Assembly (NCBI GenBank): GCA_024227975.1
Contig: JAAETV010000263.1
Location: forward strand, 1 to 7,970
Length of the DNA stretch: 7,970 nt
From: Actinomycetes bacterium
Lineage (GTDB): Bacteria > Actinomycetota > Acidimicrobiia > Acidimicrobiales > SZUA-35
Direction of reading: 5' to 3'
A program made the translations under genes and the position numbers. How positions within the stretch are numbered: position 1 is the first letter of the stretch; every line of letters begins with the position of its first letter. The notes below the pieces were generated by a model. It had not been told where the DNA came from, searched no databases, and worked only from the letters and a program-made list of their open reading frames with translations. Below are positions 5,621-7,970 of this stretch, in pieces.

Positions 5621-5652
5621 GGGGGATGACCGGACCAGGCCGATCATCCCCC
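5621..5652. terminator. Bidirectional hairpin terminator between deoD and the vWA gene
   Basis: GGGGGATGA at 5621-5629 pairs perfectly with TCATCCCCC at 5644-5652. After one C-A mismatch, CGG at 5631-5633 pairs with CCG at 5640-5642, leaving a six-base loop ACCAGG. The hairpin lies 19 bases after the deoD stop and 23 bases past the end of the vWA gene on the other strand. On the minus strand it is followed by GTTTGGCATT, a modest T-containing tract; on the plus strand no T-tract follows. Confidence 0.7.
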
Positions 5653-5675
5653 TCGCCATGGACTGTCTGAGGTCG

Positions 5676-7349
5676 TCAGCTCAGCGATTGGATGCTTCGC
5701 ACCAGCGACGAGAACTCCTCGATGGCACCATTGCCCGGTGACAGGGAGTCAGCCTCGCTTGCCACCTGGTCGAGGGTGATGTCACCGACGTGGGGGCTAT
5801 CCCGCAGCAACTCAGCCAGGGCCGCAACCGTGACCGCCAACCGGAAGTCAGCGTCGGTGTCGGCCCAGCGGTCCTCAATGATGGAACCCGCCAGTTCCAG
5901 CCTGCTCTCGACGACTGATCCACTGTCAGGATCCTCCCAGCGGATCTGCACAGTACCCAGGCGATCGCTGGGCCGAACCGAGTCGTGCAAGGTCAGCTCG
6001 TAGAGGGCAGTGACCTGATGACCGGCTCCCAGCTCACCGGCATCTACGGCATCGTTGCGGAAGTCGTCATCGAGCACTGCCCGGTTCTCGAAGCCGAGTA
6101 GGCGGTACTGGGCGACGACATCTTCGTCGAACTCGACCTGGATCTTGCCGTCGATTGCCACCGTCAGCAGGGTGGAGACGAGGTCGTCGCTGAACAACCT
6201 CTCGGCCTCGGCGACATCGTTCACATAGGCGTAGAAGCCGTCGCCGTCATTGGCCAACTGTTCCATGGTCACATCATTGAAGTTGCCCATACCGACCCCG
6301 ACCGTTACCAGATGGATGCCTCGGTCAGCATCACCACGGATTAGGGAGACGAGTCCTTCGGGGTCGGTCAGGCCGACATTGGCCACCCCGTCGGAGGCGA
6401 GGACAACCCGGTTGATGCCTCCCTCGACAAAGGACTCATTGGCCAGGTCGTAGCCTCGCTGGAGGCCGGCTTCGAGGTTGGTCGAACCATTGGTGCGGAG
6501 GTTGCGGATGGCATCGATGATGATGGCCTCGTCGGCGACCTCCGTCGGAGGCAGCAAGATCTGGGCGTTGTCGCTGTAGGTCACGATTGCGACCTGGTCG
6601 TCGCTGTCCAACTCGACCACCAGTCGCTCCAGTGAGGTCTTGACCAACTCCAGGCGATCACCACGATCCATCGAGCCCGAGGTGTCGACGACGAAGGTCA
6701 GCGAAGCGGCGGGACGATCGGCGTTGGCCACCTGCTCGGCCTGAACACCGAGGCGAACCATGACGTTGCCATCGACGAAGGGTGAGGGCCCGGCGTCGGC
6801 TACCACCGCCAGGCCATCGCGCGGGGTGCTGTAGTCGTAGTTGAAGCTGTTGACGTACTCTTCCAACCGGACCGAATCGACCGGAGGCACGCTCCCACCC
6901 TCGACCCAGCGTTGGGCGATGGAGTAGCTGGCGGTGTCGACGTCGAGAGCGAAGGTCGATAGGGGGTCAACAGCGGTACTGACGAAGGGACGGATCCCAT
7001 AGTCAGCGAAGGTGTTGTCCTCATCCTCGTCAGCTTCGTCGGCCTTGGTGTCCGTGCTGTCATCGAAGAGGCCGCCGGGGGCTGCACCCTCGCTGGCCGC
7101 TCGGTCAGAGCTAGAGGGGATCGTTGTGGAGGCGAATGCATCCTCCGATGATCCGGGAGCCATCTCCTCGACCTCGGCTTCGGTCGTTTCATCAGCGGCA
7201 GAATCCTGGTCGCTTTCGCCGTCTGATCCGCCAGCAGCGGGCGAAACGGCGGTGTCGGACTCGGATTCGGTGGCGTCATCGGCGTCATCCGAACCGCAGG
7301 CGGCAGCCAGCAGGACGACGGCCAGCGCGATCGACGTGAGCTTCTTCAT
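5676..7349 (-). CDS. Lipoprotein with von Willebrand factor A domain (YfbK-like)
   Basis: A 557-residue exported lipoprotein. The N-terminus MKKLTSIALAVVLLAAACGSDD is a lipoprotein signal with lipobox LAAAC and lipidated Cys18. Residues about 19-110 form an acidic Ser/Asp/Glu/Ala-rich linker. Next are a vWF_A N-terminal region (about 112-173, with FALDVDTASYS and RLEEYVNSF), a vWA domain (about 215-390), and a C-terminal region like DUF3520 (about 400-557). This order matches the YfbK family. The metal-ion site looks complete: Asp222-x-Ser224-x-Ser226 (VVDTSGSMD), Thr290 (NGSTNLEAGL) and Asp320 (LASDGVANVG). It should therefore bind a divalent cation and a protein ligand at the cell surface; the partner is unknown. 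The ATG at 7349 is chosen because GGGA lies 6 bases upstream and it begins the signal peptide; upstream in-frame starts exist at 7361 and 7382. It is a single-gene unit. Confidence 0.92.
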   Translation of the reverse strand: MKKLTSIALAVVLLAAACGSDDADDATESESDTAVSPAAGGSDGESDQDSAADETTEAEVEEMAPGSSEDAFASTTIPSSSDRAASEGAAPGGLFDDSTDTKADEADEDEDNTFADYGIRPFVSTAVDPLSTFALDVDTASYSIAQRWVEGGSVPPVDSVRLEEYVNSFNYDYSTPRDGLAVVADAGPSPFVDGNVMVRLGVQAEQVANADRPAASLTFVVDTSGSMDRGDRLELVKTSLERLVVELDSDDQVAIVTYSDNAQILLPPTEVADEAIIIDAIRNLRTNGSTNLEAGLQRGYDLANESFVEGGINRVVLASDGVANVGLTDPEGLVSLIRGDADRGIHLVTVGVGMGNFNDVTMEQLANDGDGFYAYVNDVAEAERLFSDDLVSTLLTVAIDGKIQVEFDEDVVAQYRLLGFENRAVLDDDFRNDAVDAGELGAGHQVTALYELTLHDSVRPSDRLGTVQIRWEDPDSGSVVESRLELAGSIIEDRWADTDADFRLAVTVAALAELLRDSPHVGDITLDQVASEADSLSPGNGAIEEFSSLVRSIQSLS

Positions 7350-7406
7350 GTGTGGTCCCATGGCAGCTCTGACGGCTATCACGGGGGTGGGGTTCCCGCC
7401 GTCACT

Positions 7407-7421
7407 GGTTCGTTACAAACC
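7407..7421. promoter_or_regulatory. Imperfect 15-bp inverted repeat in a divergent intergenic region
   Basis: GGTTCGT at 7407-7413 and ACAAACC at 7415-7421 are inverted copies with one symmetric mismatch around T7414. The element lies in the 137-base gap between the divergent vWA lipoprotein and VOC genes, where an operator or shared promoter would be expected. The AT content here is higher than in the flanks. An 8-base palindrome GCCTAGGC follows at 7430-7437. I could not place convincing -35/-10 pairs for either gene. Confidence 0.3.
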
Positions 7422-7476
7422 GTCATGATGCCTAGGCTCGGCGCGGGCCGACCAATGAGGGTCTGATCGAGGTAGC

Positions 7477-7481
7477 GGAGG
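7477..7481 (+). promoter_or_regulatory. Shine-Dalgarno site deciding the VOC gene start
   Basis: GGAGG at 7477-7481 is the strongest ribosome site in the window, 5 bases before the ATG at 7487. It overlaps an in-frame GTG at 7481 and so excludes it as the start. Confidence 0.75.
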
Positions 7482-7486
7482 TGTCG

Positions 7487-7939
7487 ATGGCCATCAAGGC
7501 GATCTTCCATGTGAACGTCAACTGTTCGGACTATGAGGTGTCCAAAGCGTTCTACGAGAACTTGGGATTCCAGAGCATCCTCGATCTGCCAACAGGAGGC
7601 GATGCCGAGTTGGCAGCCGGGCTGGCCATGCCCGAGTGCGACGGCCGGGCGTCGATCATGATGCTCGACCCGGACCAGCCCCGCCAGGCCAGGCTGGACC
7701 TGATCGAGTGGGTCAATCCCCGCGACGACCAGGCCCCGTACGACCACCTGGCCCGGCTCGGGATCAACCGGATCGCATTGTGGACCATCGGACTACAAGA
7801 GGAATACAAGCGTCTCCTGGGTGATGGTGTCGAGTTCCTGTCGGAGCCGATGATGATGGGTGACCACACCTCGTTCGTCTGTCTCAAAGATCCCGACGGG
7901 ACGATCATCGAGCTGATCGAGTTTCTTCGAAGCCCCTGA
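7487..7939 (+). CDS. VOC superfamily (glyoxalase/bleomycin resistance fold) protein
   Basis: A 150-residue, two-module vicinal oxygen chelate protein. Module one starts with the usual strand AIFHVNVNCSDYEVSKAFYENLGF. Module two starts near INRIALWT and ends with FVCLKDPDGTIIELIEF, the classic closing motif of lactoylglutathione lyase-like proteins. Possible metal ligands are His8 (FHVNV) and Glu142 (TIIELI). The position that is often His at the start of module two (HIAF) is Arg here (RIAL), so the metal site may be incomplete or use other residues. The substrate cannot be predicted: members include glyoxalases, ring-cleaving dioxygenases, epimerases and antibiotic-binding proteins. It is cytosolic, divergent from the lipoprotein gene and the last gene in the window. 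Confidence 0.9.
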   Translation: MAIKAIFHVNVNCSDYEVSKAFYENLGFQSILDLPTGGDAELAAGLAMPECDGRASIMMLDPDQPRQARLDLIEWVNPRDDQAPYDHLARLGINRIALWTIGLQEEYKRLLGDGVEFLSEPMMMGDHTSFVCLKDPDGTIIELIEFLRSP

Positions 7940-7970
7940 GCCAACGGGCGAGCGATCGACCTCACCCAGC

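Noticed and set aside
7012..7428. Ser/Ala-rich open reading frame of 138 codons on the plus strand
   Set aside because: It is the complement of the low-complexity acidic linker and signal peptide of the vWA lipoprotein.
7350..7480. Sigma-70-like promoter TTACAA (7413-7418) with TAGGCT (7433-7438)
   Set aside because: The spacer is only 14 bases, too short for a normal -35/-10 pair, and both hexamers are weak matches.

Overview
The window is GC-rich (about 60% or a little more by eye) and densely coded, with frequent GTG/TTG start candidates and several starts that lack a clear Shine-Dalgarno sequence. Two features point to an actinobacterium: a SUF iron-sulfur assembly set that uses a SufU-type zinc scaffold, and a Rieske ferredoxin gene between sufD and sufC, as I recall from Streptomyces. 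A deep lineage such as Acidimicrobiia is plausible, but that is inference and nothing here proves it. There are no tRNA or rRNA genes, insertion sequences, CRISPR arrays or phage genes, and no gap between genes exceeds about 135 bases.

Left half (1-4750): an iron-sulfur assembly locus in two converging arms. The plus-strand arm starts with the end of sufS (cysteine desulfurase, cut by the window edge). It continues with sufU (zinc-dependent sulfur acceptor), a histidine-phosphatase family gene and a small helical protein of unknown function. The minus-strand arm, read right to left, holds a small four-cysteine protein of unknown function, sufD, a Rieske [2Fe-2S] ferredoxin and sufC. sufD, ferredoxin and sufC are joined by two ATGA stop/start overlaps, which indicates translational coupling. 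SufS and SufU would mobilise sulfur from cysteine. SufC and SufD, with a SufB encoded outside this window, would form the scaffold that builds the cluster. The two arms meet at about 1880-1922, where there are two small hairpins.

Right half (4885-7939): unrelated housekeeping or accessory genes on alternating strands. deoD (hexameric-type purine nucleoside phosphorylase) is read rightward. A lipoprotein with a YfbK-like von Willebrand factor A domain is read leftward and converges with deoD on a strong 12-bp-class hairpin at 5621-5652. A small VOC/glyoxalase-fold protein is read rightward from a divergent intergenic region that holds an imperfect 15-bp inverted repeat.

I did not find an obviously new multi-gene system. 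The best lead is the four-cysteine protein directly upstream of sufD, which could be an uncharacterised metal-binding partner of the SUF pathway. The second lead is the pair of passenger genes (histidine phosphatase and small helical protein) lying between the two SUF arms.
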